This document shows, in pieces, positions 43,777-52,624 of a stretch of DNA of 58,015 nt. Within the stretch, counting starts at the first letter, position 1; every line of letters starts with the position of its first letter. The DNA lies in assembly GCA_028278205.1 (NCBI GenBank), contig JANQES010000080.1:1-58015 (forward strand). The letters are read 5' to 3'. Source of the stretch: Rhodothermales bacterium (GTDB lineage Bacteria; Bacteroidota; Rhodothermia; Rhodothermales; Bin80). The position numbers and the translations under genes were made by a program. Below the pieces are notes generated by a model. It searched no databases and was not told the origin of the DNA. It saw only the letters and a program-made list of their open reading frames with translations.

Positions 43777-44151
43777 TTTTGGATTTTAGATTTTGGATTT
43801 TGGATTGAGGGCTCTTCTCTGGGAAACGTAGTCCTTATAGATCCGTTTGTTTGCGTTCTCTGTGGTTGACACCAATTGTAAATAGCGATGGCGCCTTAGT
43901 ATACCCTCAGCCGTTCCAACTTGTCATCCTGAACGCAGTGAAGGATCTTTCTAAAACGCACCGTGTGAGCCATTCTACACGGTTTCAATAAATGACAGAT
44001 CCTTCGTCGCGTTGCTCCTCAGGATGACAAAGGGAAAAGACGGGGAGTAAGCCGCATGCACTGGCTCAACGTTCAATTGGTATAACAAACACCCAAACGT
44101 GGATCCACAGACTCTCTCAATCCAAAATCGGAAATCCAAAATCTAAAATCG
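43775..44151. repeat. GATTTTGG arms flanking a TCATCCTGA inverted repeat
   Basis: The gap 43777-44154 is bounded by a left arm (43775-43808) and a right arm (44118-44151) of the GATTTTGG family. Inside lies another inverted repeat (about 43923-44030): TCATCCTGAACGCAGTGAAG on the left and GATCCTTCGTCGCG with CTCAGGATGACA on the right. This is again nesting of unrelated repeats. The left arm overlaps the stop of the reductase gene. Confidence 0.85.
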
Positions 44152-44154
44152 TCA

Positions 44155-45435
44155 ATGCTTGACATTCAAACGTTACGAGATAACCCGGACGGCGTGCGCC
44201 GGGCCATGCGCAACCGGGGCACCCCGAACCTGGAAGCCATAGACAAGGCGCTGGCCCTCGACGGGGTGCGCCGTGAGATGCTGACGGCGCTGCACGAGGC
44301 GCAGGCCCACTCGAACACGGTGTCGAAGGCCATCGGCGAGTTGATGAAGGCAGGTAAAAAAGACGAAGCCCAGGAACGCATCGCCGAGACGGCGCGGGTC
44401 AAGGAGCAGATCAAAGATCTCGAAGAAAAAGCGCGCGCGGCAGAGGCCGACCTGGGACGGCTGATGCTGGAGATCCCCAACGTCCCGCACGAGAGCGTCC
44501 CGGTGGGGCGGTCGGAAGAAGACAATCAGGTCGTCCACGAAGAAGGCGCGAAGCCGTCGTTTGATTTTGAGCCGTTGCCGCACTGGGAACTGGCCGCCCG
44601 GCACGATCTCATCGATTTTGAGCGCGGCGCTAAAGTTACCGGCGCGGGGTTTCCGTTTTATCTGGGCCAAGGCGCGCGGCTGCAACGGGCGCTGATCAAC
44701 TTTTTCCTGGATCTGGCGACGGGCGAAGGCGGCTATCGGGAGATGCAGACGCCGCTTTTCGTCAACGAAGACAGCGCGCGGGGCACGGGGCAGTTGCCCG
44801 ATAAAGAAGGCCAGATGTACTTCGTCAGCCTCGACGGTTTCTATCCCGTGCCGACGGCAGAGGTGCCGCTGACCAACTTTTACCGGGGCGAGATCCTCGA
44901 CGAGGCAGCGCTGCCCATCACCCTCTGCGGCTACACGCCGTGCTGGCGCCGCGAGGCCGGCTCCTACGGCAAACACGTACGCGGCCTCAACCGGGTGCAT
45001 CAGTTCGATAAAGTGGAACTGGTGCATATCGTCCATCCGGAGAAGAGTTACGAGGCGTTGGAAGTCCTTCGTGAAGACGCCGAGCGGGCCGTCCGCCGGC
45101 TGGGCCTGCCCTACCGGCGGCTGCTGATGTGTACCGGCGACATGGGCTTCAACCAGTCTAAGCAATACGACCTCGAAGTCTGGAGCGGCGGCCAGGAACG
45201 CTGGCTCGAAGTGTCGTCGATCTCGAATTTCACCTCGTATCAGGCCCGGCGGATGCAGATCCGTTACCGGCCCGAAGGCGGCGGCAAGCCGTGCATCGTC
45301 CACACGCTCAACGGCAGCGGGCTGGCGCTGCCGCGCATCGTCGGCTCGCTGCTCGAAAACAACCAGCAGGCCGACGGCTCCATCGTCATCCCCGAAGCCC
45401 TACGGCCGTACACAGGGTTCGAGCGGATCGGGTAG
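44155..45435 (+). CDS. serS: Seryl-tRNA synthetase
   Basis: A 426-residue class II synthetase that charges tRNA-Ser. The N-terminal arm (1-110) is a long antiparallel coiled coil ('LDIQTLRDNPDGVRRAMRNR', 'KEQIKDLEEKARAAEADL'). Motif 1 is near 'GAGFPFYLGQGARLQRALIN'. Motif 2 is 'CWRREAGSYGKHVRGLNRVH'. Motif 3 is 'NGSGLALPRIVGSLLENNQ'. Length and order are normal. The ATG follows directly on a repeat arm. Confidence 0.97.
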   Translation: MLDIQTLRDNPDGVRRAMRNRGTPNLEAIDKALALDGVRREMLTALHEAQAHSNTVSKAIGELMKAGKKDEAQERIAETARVKEQIKDLEEKARAAEADLGRLMLEIPNVPHESVPVGRSEEDNQVVHEEGAKPSFDFEPLPHWELAARHDLIDFERGAKVTGAGFPFYLGQGARLQRALINFFLDLATGEGGYREMQTPLFVNEDSARGTGQLPDKEGQMYFVSLDGFYPVPTAEVPLTNFYRGEILDEAALPITLCGYTPCWRREAGSYGKHVRGLNRVHQFDKVELVHIVHPEKSYEALEVLREDAERAVRRLGLPYRRLLMCTGDMGFNQSKQYDLEVWSGGQERWLEVSSISNFTSYQARRMQIRYRPEGGGKPCIVHTLNGSGLALPRIVGSLLENNQQADGSIVIPEALRPYTGFERIG

Positions 45436-45437
45436 GC

Positions 45438-45632
45438 GATTTTGGATTTTAGATTTTGGATTGGGTGATTTCTGATCTGTTCTTAGCAACCGAAAAAGTC
45501 TCCTCCCCTTTCTCGCTCCCACGGTCCTCCGTGGGAGTGTAGGGCCGCGACGCTCCTGCGTCGCCCCTGCCTCGATTCTCGGACGCAGGAGCGTCCGGTT
45601 CTGCATCCCCACGCAGGAGCGTGGGAACGAGA
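45438..45632. repeat. GATTTTGG left arm followed by a CCCACGCAGGAGCGTGGG inverted repeat
   Basis: A GATTTTGG arm (45438-45465) is followed by AACCGAAAAAGTC (about 45488-45500), the start of the family's inner hairpin, which then breaks off. Next comes an inverted repeat with CGCTCCCACGGTCCTCCGTG and CGACGCTCCTGCGTC on the left, and GACGCAGGAGCGTC and CACGCAGGAGCGTGGGAACG on the right. The missing half of the GATTTTGG element appears after the next gene, at 46492-46592. Confidence 0.8.
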
Positions 45633-45775
45633 ATGTTGGATGATAGATAGCAACAAATCATATGTGTCGGGAATACCAAATCGTATGCAAGAGAAAGCCG
45701 ACTTAGGATCTTATATTAGAAATGAGCAAGCCTGTTACAGACAGAAATTCTTTTTCCTGAACAAGGGAGGTTATC

Positions 45776-46465
45776 ATGAACAAATCCACCGTGCTCTCTA
45801 GTTCCGCACTCATTGCAGTCATGCTGGCCTGTGCTTCTAGTTCCCCCACGCAGACACAGATTGAACCTGTTCTGACAAACACAGCAAGTTACACGCTTGA
45901 ACAGGCGGAAGAGGCCACGACAGGTTCGCAAATGATACGGGTAGCCAGCGCTTTTCAACTGCCTACCTACAGCCCCGTAAAACCTTATAACTTTATAGGG
46001 GACAAGATGGAGGTCAAGCTAAAACCGGATCAAGTTTGGGTGGCTACCGAAGAGACGGAGGGCGGCTACGTTCTTCGGTCGAACGCCGCGTCCTACAGAG
46101 TTCATATCAGGCCGGACGGATATGTTGAAAAAGGCTTTTATTTTCCAGCAATCAGAACATGGGCGCGACCAGCCAACCTCGAAGGGCCACACTTTGAGAC
46201 TATAGAGGGCGCAGCCGTTGAGGGCTCTTTTGCTGCCGAACTCATCTATTCGGGCCGTAGCGGTGACACCATCCGACTGGTCTACCGCGAATACCTCGAC
46301 GGTCTAGCCCGCCCGGCCTTCACCCAGGAATTAGAATACGACCTCGCTGAATCAACCTCGATTGCCTTCAAGAGTCTGGAGATCGACGTGCTGGAGGCCA
46401 CCAACTCACGCATCCACTTTCTTGTGAAAGATGACGGCGGCCTGCCTTGGCTTCCAAATCGATAG
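45776..46465 (+). CDS. Lipoprotein of unknown function
   Basis: A 229-residue protein after a strong ribosome site (AAGGGAGG, ending 8 nt before the ATG). The lipoprotein signal is 'SSALIAVMLACASSS' (Cys19). The mature protein is beta-rich, with 'VKLKPDQVWVATEETEGGY' and 'RLVYREYLDGLARPAFTQEL'. I do not recognise a family. Its base composition is visibly less GC-rich than that of its neighbours. It lies between two halves of what looks like one GATTTTGG element, which suggests that the gene arrived by insertion. Confidence 0.72.
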   Translation: MNKSTVLSSSALIAVMLACASSSPTQTQIEPVLTNTASYTLEQAEEATTGSQMIRVASAFQLPTYSPVKPYNFIGDKMEVKLKPDQVWVATEETEGGYVLRSNAASYRVHIRPDGYVEKGFYFPAIRTWARPANLEGPHFETIEGAAVEGSFAAELIYSGRSGDTIRLVYREYLDGLARPAFTQELEYDLAESTSIAFKSLEIDVLEATNSRIHFLVKDDGGLPWLPNR

Positions 46466-46495
46466 CTTACATGATCCCATACCGCCATGTCAACC

Positions 46496-46533
46496 GAAGA
46501 AGCCGCGACTCTTCCAACCGTCGCGGCTTCTTC
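46496..46533 (+). terminator. Terminator of the lipoprotein gene
   Basis: A perfect 14-bp stem (46496-46509 with 46520-46533), core GAAGCCGCGAC, has a 10-nt loop and ends CTTCTTCTATTG. It is also the inner hairpin of a GATTTTGG element, whose right arm follows at 46559-46592. Confidence 0.8.
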
Positions 46534-46558
46534 TATTGAGATAACGGCGCGGGATAAG

Positions 46559-46592
46559 ACCAATCCAAAATCCAAAATCTAAAATCCAAAAT
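46559..46592. repeat. GATTTTGG-family right arm
   Basis: CAATCCAAAATCCAAAATC words on the plus strand close the element begun at 45438 or at the hairpin 46496. The rest of the gap (46593-46860) holds GTAAC-containing motifs and the GGGTAGAAAGGA element. Confidence 0.8.
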
Positions 46593-46614
46593 TCTCAGCC
46601 CTCGTCAACAGATC

Positions 46615-46710
46615 GTAACGGCGGAAACAATATTGTAACTGCTCTTTACGAATCGACTTTTTGTAACGATCAATCATTACGTTTGGAAATGATTGGGTAG
46701 AAAGGACACC
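46615..46710 (+). promoter_or_regulatory. Putative control region of the first DUF1800 gene
   Basis: GTAAC occurs at 46615, 46635 and 46663. The dyad GTAACGAT-CA-ATCATTAC (46663-46680) has one mismatch. TACGTTTG (46678-46685) fits the Bacteroidota -7 pattern TAnnTTTG, but the nearest TTTG upstream (46660-46663) is only 14 nt away, closer than usual. GGGTAGAAAGGACACC (46695-46710) recurs before the second DUF1800 gene with one change. Confidence 0.45.
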
Positions 46711-46860
46711 CGCCCTCCGGGGGCGAATCGCCTTTTGCGGCGTGTTTTTGGCGTCGGCACGCTATCAGCAAGGGGAGGCCCAATTTTTGTTAATCAGTTT
46801 GATCCCCAGACTCCACGTTTGCGCAGTGTTTGAGCGCGACGCAACCCCTAGCTGTTTGCC

Positions 46861-48459
46861 GTGATACGACGCAGCTCCCCCCCCGCTCCGCCCTCCGCCA
46901 GTCGCCAGCACCCACGTTCTGCTGCCGCCGGGCTTGCGCCCTACAGCGGTCCGTGGGATCGCCGGCGGGCTGCGCATCTCGTGCGTCGAACCAGCTTCGG
47001 CGCGATCAAGCGCGAGGTAGACCGCGCCCTTTTCGACGGCTCGGCAACTGCCACCGCCAGCCGCCTCGTCGAGACCGCCCTGGCCAATCCGCTCGCCGAA
47101 GCGCCGTCCTGGTACAGCCGCTCCTCGTCTACCGGGACCGAAGAGATCTACGACTTGCAGCGGACGTGGCTCGAAGCCATGCGCACCCTGGGCTTCATCG
47201 AAAAGATGACGCTCTTCTGGCACAACCACTTCGTCACGCAGTGGGCCGCCAACCAGGGCAAAGCCTCCAACTCGGTAGGTCATCTCACCTACGACTATTA
47301 CAAGCTGCTGCGGTGGCACGCCCTCGGCAACTTCCGCGCGCTCGTCTATAACGTCGGGTTGAACCCGGCGATGCTCATCTACCTCGACGGCTTCGTCAAT
47401 GAGAAAGGGCAGGCCAACGAGAACTACGCCCGCGAGTTGCTCGAACTCTTCACGATGGGCCAGTACGGCCCCGGCGGCAGCGAGAACTACTCGGAGCAAG
47501 ACATCAAAGAGATCGCCCGTGCGCTGACTGGATGGAGCGTCAATAGCAGCAACCGCGCTACGCTCGATCCGGCGCGGCAGGATCGCGGCAGCAAGACCAT
47601 CATGGGCCGCTCCGATCTGTACGACTACGACGGCATGATCGATCTGATCTTCGAACTTCGTTCCCCGCAGATCGCCCATTATATCTGCCGCAAGCTCTAC
47701 AGCTTTTTCGTCCAGCCGACTCCAGACGAAGTCTTCGTAGGCGAACTGGCGCAGGTTTTTCTGGCGAACAATTTCGAGATCGCGCCGGTGGTCGAGACGC
47801 TGCTGGCGAGTGAACATTTTTACCATGACACCTTCATCGCCGGGCGCATCAAAAGCCCCGTCGAACTCTTGATCGGCTTCCTGCGCGAAGCCGAGGTGAC
47901 GCCGAACCGCGATCTGCTCGATAACCTCCGCGAGATGCTCACGCCGACGGCGCTCAACCAGGAGTTGTTCAACCCGCCTAACGTGGCCGGATGGCCCGGC
48001 ATCAACCCGCCCGGCGCCGACGGCCAGCCCGGCCATTATACCTGGCTGACCACCGGCACGCTGCCCGACCGCTGGGACACGCTCCAACGGTTCCTCTTCG
48101 GCGAAAACGGCAACAACTACGACCCCTTCACGCTGGCGCAGAAAATCTCGGATCCCTCGGACCCGTTCCGTCTCCCCACCGACCTCGCCGAAACCCTTTT
48201 GCCCGTGCCGCTCGATGAGACCGGCATCTTCGAGGTGGAGGAAGATTTCGGCGGCGATCCGGCCCTGCCGCCGCCGCCGGAATTCCTCAACGGCCCTGAG
48301 TATGCGATCAACCTCAGCAAAATCCTGCTCAACGGTTCGCCCCACTACGAATGGCCGCGTTTTACCGACGACAACCCGGATAATGAGGCAGAAGCCCGCG
48401 AGCAACTGCTCCGGTTCCTCAGCTACCTCATTCAGTTACCCGAATATCAGCTTACTTAA
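46861..48459 (+). CDS. DUF1800 family protein 1
   Basis: A 532-residue protein of the DUF1800 family, which is usually paired with DUF1501 genes. Its motifs are 'AAHLVRRTSFGAIKREVDRA', 'MTLFWHNHFVTQ', 'NPAMLIYLDGFVNEKGQANE', 'NYARELLELFTMGQYG', 'EIARALTGWSV' and 'LFNPPNVAGWPG'. The start is a GTG at 46861. No Sec signal is clear; the N-terminus is Pro/Ser-rich and basic. Its biochemical role is unknown. The 56174 gene is a paralogue. A hairpin separates it from the DUF1501 gene 61 nt downstream. Confidence 0.88.
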   Translation: MIRRSSPPAPPSASRQHPRSAAAGLAPYSGPWDRRRAAHLVRRTSFGAIKREVDRALFDGSATATASRLVETALANPLAEAPSWYSRSSSTGTEEIYDLQRTWLEAMRTLGFIEKMTLFWHNHFVTQWAANQGKASNSVGHLTYDYYKLLRWHALGNFRALVYNVGLNPAMLIYLDGFVNEKGQANENYARELLELFTMGQYGPGGSENYSEQDIKEIARALTGWSVNSSNRATLDPARQDRGSKTIMGRSDLYDYDGMIDLIFELRSPQIAHYICRKLYSFFVQPTPDEVFVGELAQVFLANNFEIAPVVETLLASEHFYHDTFIAGRIKSPVELLIGFLREAEVTPNRDLLDNLREMLTPTALNQELFNPPNVAGWPGINPPGADGQPGHYTWLTTGTLPDRWDTLQRFLFGENGNNYDPFTLAQKISDPSDPFRLPTDLAETLLPVPLDETGIFEVEEDFGGDPALPPPPEFLNGPEYAINLSKILLNGSPHYEWPRFTDDNPDNEAEAREQLLRFLSYLIQLPEYQLT

Positions 48460-48488
48460 ATGTTGAAGGACTGCGTCCTCCAACATTT
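48458..48488 (+). promoter_or_regulatory. Hairpin between DUF1800 and DUF1501
   Basis: AAATGTTGAAGGAC (48458-48471) pairs with GTCCTCCAACATTT (48475-48488), with one mismatch and a 3-nt loop. It overlaps the DUF1800 stop codon and could act as an attenuator between the paired genes. Confidence 0.55.
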
Positions 48489-48520
48489 AAAAGGTCTCTC
48501 CCTGATAGAATCGCTGCATT

Positions 48521-50176
48521 ATGCGCGAACATCCCCCCCAAACACACTTTTCCAAAACGCACGAAGGGCGTTTTGGAAGTTGTTTAGAACACGGCGCAGC
48601 CCATGCCGAAGATCATGCCCGGTATTCGCGGCGCGATTTTCTGGCGCGGATGGGGCTGGCTACTGCCGGCGTGGCCTTTTCGCTCGGCGGCGTGCCGCTG
48701 CATGCCTATGGCCGCGCGCCGATGCTCCGGCAACTCGGCCTGATGGAGACCGAGCGCGTGCTCGTGCTCGTCCAGATGCGCGGCGGCAACGACGGCCTCA
48801 ACACCATCATTCCCGTCAACAACGGCATCTACTACCAGAGCCGCCCGACGATTGCTATCAAGAAATCGGATGCGATCCTGCTCGATGCCGAGACGGGGTT
48901 GCATCCGGCCATGCAAAGCCTGCAATCGCTCTGGGGCGACGGCAGGATGGCCGTGGTGCACAACGTCGGTTACGACCGCTCGACGCGGTCACATTTTGAA
49001 GGGACGGTCAACTGGGTGACGGCGCGGGACCAGGGCGCGGCGTCGAGCACCGGCTGGACCGGACGCTACCTGGCCGATGAGTTCTTTGGCAACGGCGCCG
49101 AGCCGCTCGATCATCCGCTGGCCGTGCGGGTGGGTAATGCCCCCGCGACGTTATTTCACAGTGAGTACGGCAACCTCGGCGTTACCTTCGCCGATTCACA
49201 GCAGTTCGAGCGGTTCGTGCGCCAGGGTGGCTTCTACGACCCGGATGACGTAGCTGCGACGGTCTACGGCGAGGCGCTCTCGTTCGTGCGCCGCGTGACT
49301 AACGCCTCGTTCCGCTACGTCGAGGCAGTGCAAAACGCCGCCGACCAGGCTGCCAACCTCAGCGGCTACCCCGACACGAACCTCGCCGAAAACCTCTCGG
49401 TCGTGGCCCGGCTGATCCGGGGACGCCTGGGCGCCCGCGTCTTCGCCGTCTCCGAAGGCGGCTTCGACACGCACTCGAACCAGGGCGGCACGACTGGCTC
49501 GCACGCCAACCGCCTCGGCAGGATCGCCGACGCGGTGACGGCCTTCCTGAACGACCTCGCCGCCGACGGCCTCGACCGGCAGGTGCTGGTGATGACGTTC
49601 TCGGAGTTCGGACGAACGCTGCGCGAGAACGGCTCGAACGGCACCGACCACGGCGCAGGCGCCCCCCTGATGCTCTTCGGACGCGGCCTCCGGGGCGACC
49701 TCTACGGCACACAATCGACCCTGCAATCCAACGCGCTCTACGGCGGCGACCCGCGCTTTACCACCGACTACCGGGACGTCTACAGCACCGTGCTTGAGGA
49801 TTGGTTCGGCCTCTCTACCGCCAGTGTGGCCGGGATCCTGGGGCAGTCGTTCAACAACATGGGGTTTGTAGACGACAAGATCAGCGTCGCGCGCGAGGAA
49901 GCGCCGGAGCCGCGCGCCTTCCGGCTCGACGCCAACTATCCCAACCCCTTCAACACCACGACCCGCATTACCTATACCCTGTCGCAGGGCGGCCCGGTCC
50001 GCCTCCGCGTATTCGATATCCGGGGACGCCTCATGCAGGTGCTAGCAGACCACCCGCATGCACCGGGGATCTATACGTTGGAATTCAACGGACTCGGGCT
50101 GCCCAGCGGCACCTATCTCTACCGCCTCGAAACCCCATCGGGGTCTCAGGCACGACGCATGACGCTGGTGAGATAG
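48521..50176 (+). CDS. DUF1501 protein with Tat signal and T9SS-type C-terminal domain
   Basis: A 551-residue exported protein. It has a twin-arginine signal 'SRRDFLARMGLATAGVAF' (residues 36-53). The DUF1501 domain is sulfatase-like, with 'RVLVLVQMRGGNDGLNTIIP', 'HNVGYDRSTRSHFEG', 'FDTHSNQGG' and 'VLVMTFSEFGRTLRENGSNG'. From about 468 there is a C-terminal sorting domain of the type IX secretion kind ('LDANYPNPFNTTTRITYTL', 'VRLRVFDIRGR', 'SGTYLYRLET'). It should cross the inner membrane folded and then be moved to the cell surface. It pairs with the DUF1800 gene upstream. Confidence 0.88.
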   Translation: MREHPPQTHFSKTHEGRFGSCLEHGAAHAEDHARYSRRDFLARMGLATAGVAFSLGGVPLHAYGRAPMLRQLGLMETERVLVLVQMRGGNDGLNTIIPVNNGIYYQSRPTIAIKKSDAILLDAETGLHPAMQSLQSLWGDGRMAVVHNVGYDRSTRSHFEGTVNWVTARDQGAASSTGWTGRYLADEFFGNGAEPLDHPLAVRVGNAPATLFHSEYGNLGVTFADSQQFERFVRQGGFYDPDDVAATVYGEALSFVRRVTNASFRYVEAVQNAADQAANLSGYPDTNLAENLSVVARLIRGRLGARVFAVSEGGFDTHSNQGGTTGSHANRLGRIADAVTAFLNDLAADGLDRQVLVMTFSEFGRTLRENGSNGTDHGAGAPLMLFGRGLRGDLYGTQSTLQSNALYGGDPRFTTDYRDVYSTVLEDWFGLSTASVAGILGQSFNNMGFVDDKISVAREEAPEPRAFRLDANYPNPFNTTTRITYTLSQGGPVRLRVFDIRGRLMQVLADHPHAPGIYTLEFNGLGLPSGTYLYRLETPSGSQARRMTLVR

Positions 50177-50186
50177 TGTGTTTTTG

Positions 50187-50263
50187 AGTCGGGGAGCCGA
50201 GGAGTCGGAGAGCCGGGGAAGAAAAGAATTCTCCGACTCCCCGACTCTCCGACTCTCCAACTC
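50187..50263. repeat. GAGTCGGAGAGCCGGGG inverted repeat
   Basis: The left words are GAGTCGGGGAGCCGAGGAG (from about 50187). The right words are CTCCGACTCCCCGACTCTCC (50230-50263). It lies downstream of the DUF1501 stop and may serve as terminator. Confidence 0.8.
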
Positions 50264-50328
50264 ATCCACGCCATGTTGGATGAAGAGCAAAACGCTTTAG
50301 AACAACGCCCCCCTATTTTTTAAGCAAA

Positions 50329-51381
50329 ATGGTCAAACACCAAACCCTCTCCCCCGGCCTGTGGGGCTTGACGGCGTTGCTCGTTGCGGCGCTGGTGATG
50401 AGCCTCTCGGCCTGCGACTTCATCGATCCGGCGGAGGAAAGCGCCGCCGACGTCGAACTCCACCCCGTGCTGATCGATGGGTTCTGGGGCTTCATCAGCA
50501 GCCAGGGGCGCATCATGATCACGCCCAACTTCGAGACTGTCGGCGATTTTTCGGATGGCATGGCGGCGGTTCAGTTCGGCGCCGAGTGGGGCTACGTCGA
50601 TGCCGAGGGCGAGGTCGTCATCCAGCCGAAATACCAGTTTGCGGGTAATTTTGTCGAAGGGTTGGCGCCCGTCCGGGGCAGCGGGTTCAACGACAAATAC
50701 GGTTTTATCGACCAGTCCGGCGCGACGGTTATCGAGGCGCAGTACGACCTGGCGCAGGTGTTTTCGGAAGGCCTGGCCGCCGTCCGGCTCAACGGGCAAT
50801 GGGGCTACGTCAACCGCAAGGGCGAGATGGTCATTGCGTCGCAGTTCAGCGATGCGCGCCTGTTTTCTGAAGGCAACGCCGCCGTCGAAGGCCCCGACGG
50901 GTGGCTTTACGTGGATAAGTCGGGGGAGCCGGCGCTCACGCCTGCGTTTTCGCTCGAAGCCGCCGGTTCGTTCTCCGAAGGCCTGGCGTCGTTTTCGACG
51001 AGTGAAGGCTGGGGCTACCTCGACCGCGAAGGCCGTCCGGTGATTTCGCCGCAGTTCGACGAGGCAGGGCCGTTCTCGCAAGGGCTGGCCGTGGTCAAAG
51101 AAGGCCACATTTACGTGTACATCGACGAGCAAGGCAACCGGGCCTTCCCCAGCGAATTCGAGGCGGCGCTGCCGTTCTCGGAAGGGCTGGCGCCGGTACG
51201 CGTGCAGCGGCACTGGGTCTTTATGAACCGCGCCACCGGCGAACAAGCCTTCGCTCGCGAGTTCGACCGCGCCGAACCCTACGCCGACGGCATCGCCCGC
51301 GTCTACCTGGGCCGTGGCGAAAACCCCCGCATCGGCTACGTAGACCGCCAGGGGGATTATGTGTGGTTTCCAACGCATTAG
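50329..51381 (+). CDS. WG-repeat lipoprotein 1
   Basis: A 350-residue lipoprotein (signal 1-29, 'LLVAALVMSLSAC'). It consists of about seven WG-type repeats, each about 45 residues long, with the pattern W-G-Y/F-V/I-D-x-x-G, I-x-P-x-F/Y-x-x-A, F-S-E-G-L-A-x-V. Examples are 'EWGYVDAEGEVVIQPKYQFA' and 'GWGYLDREGRPVISPQFDEA'. WG repeats are thought to mediate protein binding. It ends 'IGYVDRQGDYVWFPTH'. The next gene is a tandem paralogue. No partner is identified. Confidence 0.88.
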   Translation: MVKHQTLSPGLWGLTALLVAALVMSLSACDFIDPAEESAADVELHPVLIDGFWGFISSQGRIMITPNFETVGDFSDGMAAVQFGAEWGYVDAEGEVVIQPKYQFAGNFVEGLAPVRGSGFNDKYGFIDQSGATVIEAQYDLAQVFSEGLAAVRLNGQWGYVNRKGEMVIASQFSDARLFSEGNAAVEGPDGWLYVDKSGEPALTPAFSLEAAGSFSEGLASFSTSEGWGYLDREGRPVISPQFDEAGPFSQGLAVVKEGHIYVYIDEQGNRAFPSEFEAALPFSEGLAPVRVQRHWVFMNRATGEQAFAREFDRAEPYADGIARVYLGRGENPRIGYVDRQGDYVWFPTH

Positions 51382-51410
51382 GTATCTCGGACCGAAGTGC
51401 TTTTACAACG

Positions 51411-51504
51411 TTGAGAGGGAGAAAGGGAGAGAGGGAGAAAGGGGGATGAATGCGAAGCCTTTCCCTCCCTCTCCTCCTTTCCCCCTTTCTCACCCTCCCC
51501 TTTC
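51411..51504. repeat. GAGAGGGAGAAAGGG purine/pyrimidine inverted repeat
   Basis: The purine-rich left arm (51411-51445, GAGGGAGAAAGGGAGAGAGG) pairs with the pyrimidine-rich right arm (51459-51504, CCCTCCCTCTCC words). It lies between the two WG-repeat genes. The mirror-like purine tracts could also form unusual DNA structures. Confidence 0.8.
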
Positions 51505-51532
51505 GTTTCAAATCAACATCGCCATCGTGATA

Positions 51533-52567
51533 ATGAAATGGTCACGCAACATCCTCCTGATCGGCCTGATGGCTGCGGCCCTGGCCGGGTGCGATTCGTT
51601 TGGGGAAAACGACATCGGGGCGATTAACGAAACCCGCCTTTTCCCCGTGCAGATCGACGGCAGATGGGGCTACGTCAATGCCGAAGGCCGTATTGCCATC
51701 GAGCCGGTTTTCCGCGAGGCCAGGCCCTTCGTCGAAGGCCGGGCGCTGGCTAAGATCAGCGGCAAGCGCGGCTTCATCGATGCCTCGGGCGAGTTCATCC
51801 GCGAGCCGAGCTTCGACAGCGCCTACAACTTTTCCAACGGCGTGGCGGGCGTGCGTCAGGAGGGCGCATGGGGGTACATCGACCGGGCGGGCACCTTTGT
51901 GATCGAACCGCGCTATCGAAAGGCCTGCCCGTTCTCCGAAGGCCGGGCTTTCGTCCGCACCGAAGACCACGACTGGGTGTACGTCGATCTGCAAGGCTCG
52001 GTCGTCAACTCGGAGAACACGCCCGATTTGCGCGAGATCGAGGAGTCGGCGTTTTCCAACGGGCTGGCGTTGGTCAAAAATCACGAGGGTATTTTCGGCT
52101 TCATCGACCGAGGCGGCGAGCCGGTCATCGCGCCGCAGTTCTCGTCGGCCAAAGCGTTTTCGGACGGCTACGCCGCCGTCAAGATCAGCGACCGCTGGGG
52201 GTATATCGACCCATCCAAAGAGTTTGTGATTAATCCCCGGTTTATCGAAGCCGGACACTTCAGGGAAGGGCTGGCTCCTGTCCGCGAAAACACCAACACG
52301 TGGGGGTACGTCAATCGAAAGGGCGAGATGGTTATCGCGCCCGCGTTCGAGCAGGCGCGCCCTTTCGTGGAGGGCCGCGCTGCGGTGATGCTCAACGGCC
52401 GGTGGGGCTACATCGACCCCACCGGCTCGTGGGTCAACGAGCCTGAGTTCGCTGCCGCCGAAGACTTCCACCTGGGCCTCGGACGCGTCCGCCTCGACGT
52501 CGGCGAAGCCCAACGCTACGGCTACGTAGACCGCGACGGGCGCTACGTCTGGTATCCGTCGGATTGA
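51533..52567 (+). CDS. WG-repeat lipoprotein 2
   Basis: A 344-residue paralogue of the preceding protein. The lipoprotein signal is 'ILLIGLMAAALAGC' (Cys20). About seven WG repeats follow ('RWGYVNAEGRIAIEPVFREA', 'AWGYIDRAGTFVIEPRYRKA', 'TWGYVNRKGEMVIAPAFEQA'). It ends 'YGYVDRDGRYVWYPSD', like its twin. I chose the ATG at 51533, where the signal peptide begins. A longer frame would read through the purine/pyrimidine repeat. It converges on the second pilus-protein trio with 57 nt between the stops. Confidence 0.88.
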   Translation: MKWSRNILLIGLMAAALAGCDSFGENDIGAINETRLFPVQIDGRWGYVNAEGRIAIEPVFREARPFVEGRALAKISGKRGFIDASGEFIREPSFDSAYNFSNGVAGVRQEGAWGYIDRAGTFVIEPRYRKACPFSEGRAFVRTEDHDWVYVDLQGSVVNSENTPDLREIEESAFSNGLALVKNHEGIFGFIDRGGEPVIAPQFSSAKAFSDGYAAVKISDRWGYIDPSKEFVINPRFIEAGHFREGLAPVRENTNTWGYVNRKGEMVIAPAFEQARPFVEGRAAVMLNGRWGYIDPTGSWVNEPEFAAAEDFHLGLGRVRLDVGEAQRYGYVDRDGRYVWYPSD

Positions 52568-52624
52568 GATAGCGTTGCCTCAACGGTTCCGTTTTAGGAG
52601 CATGGTCCCCGTTGCATGCCTGCA

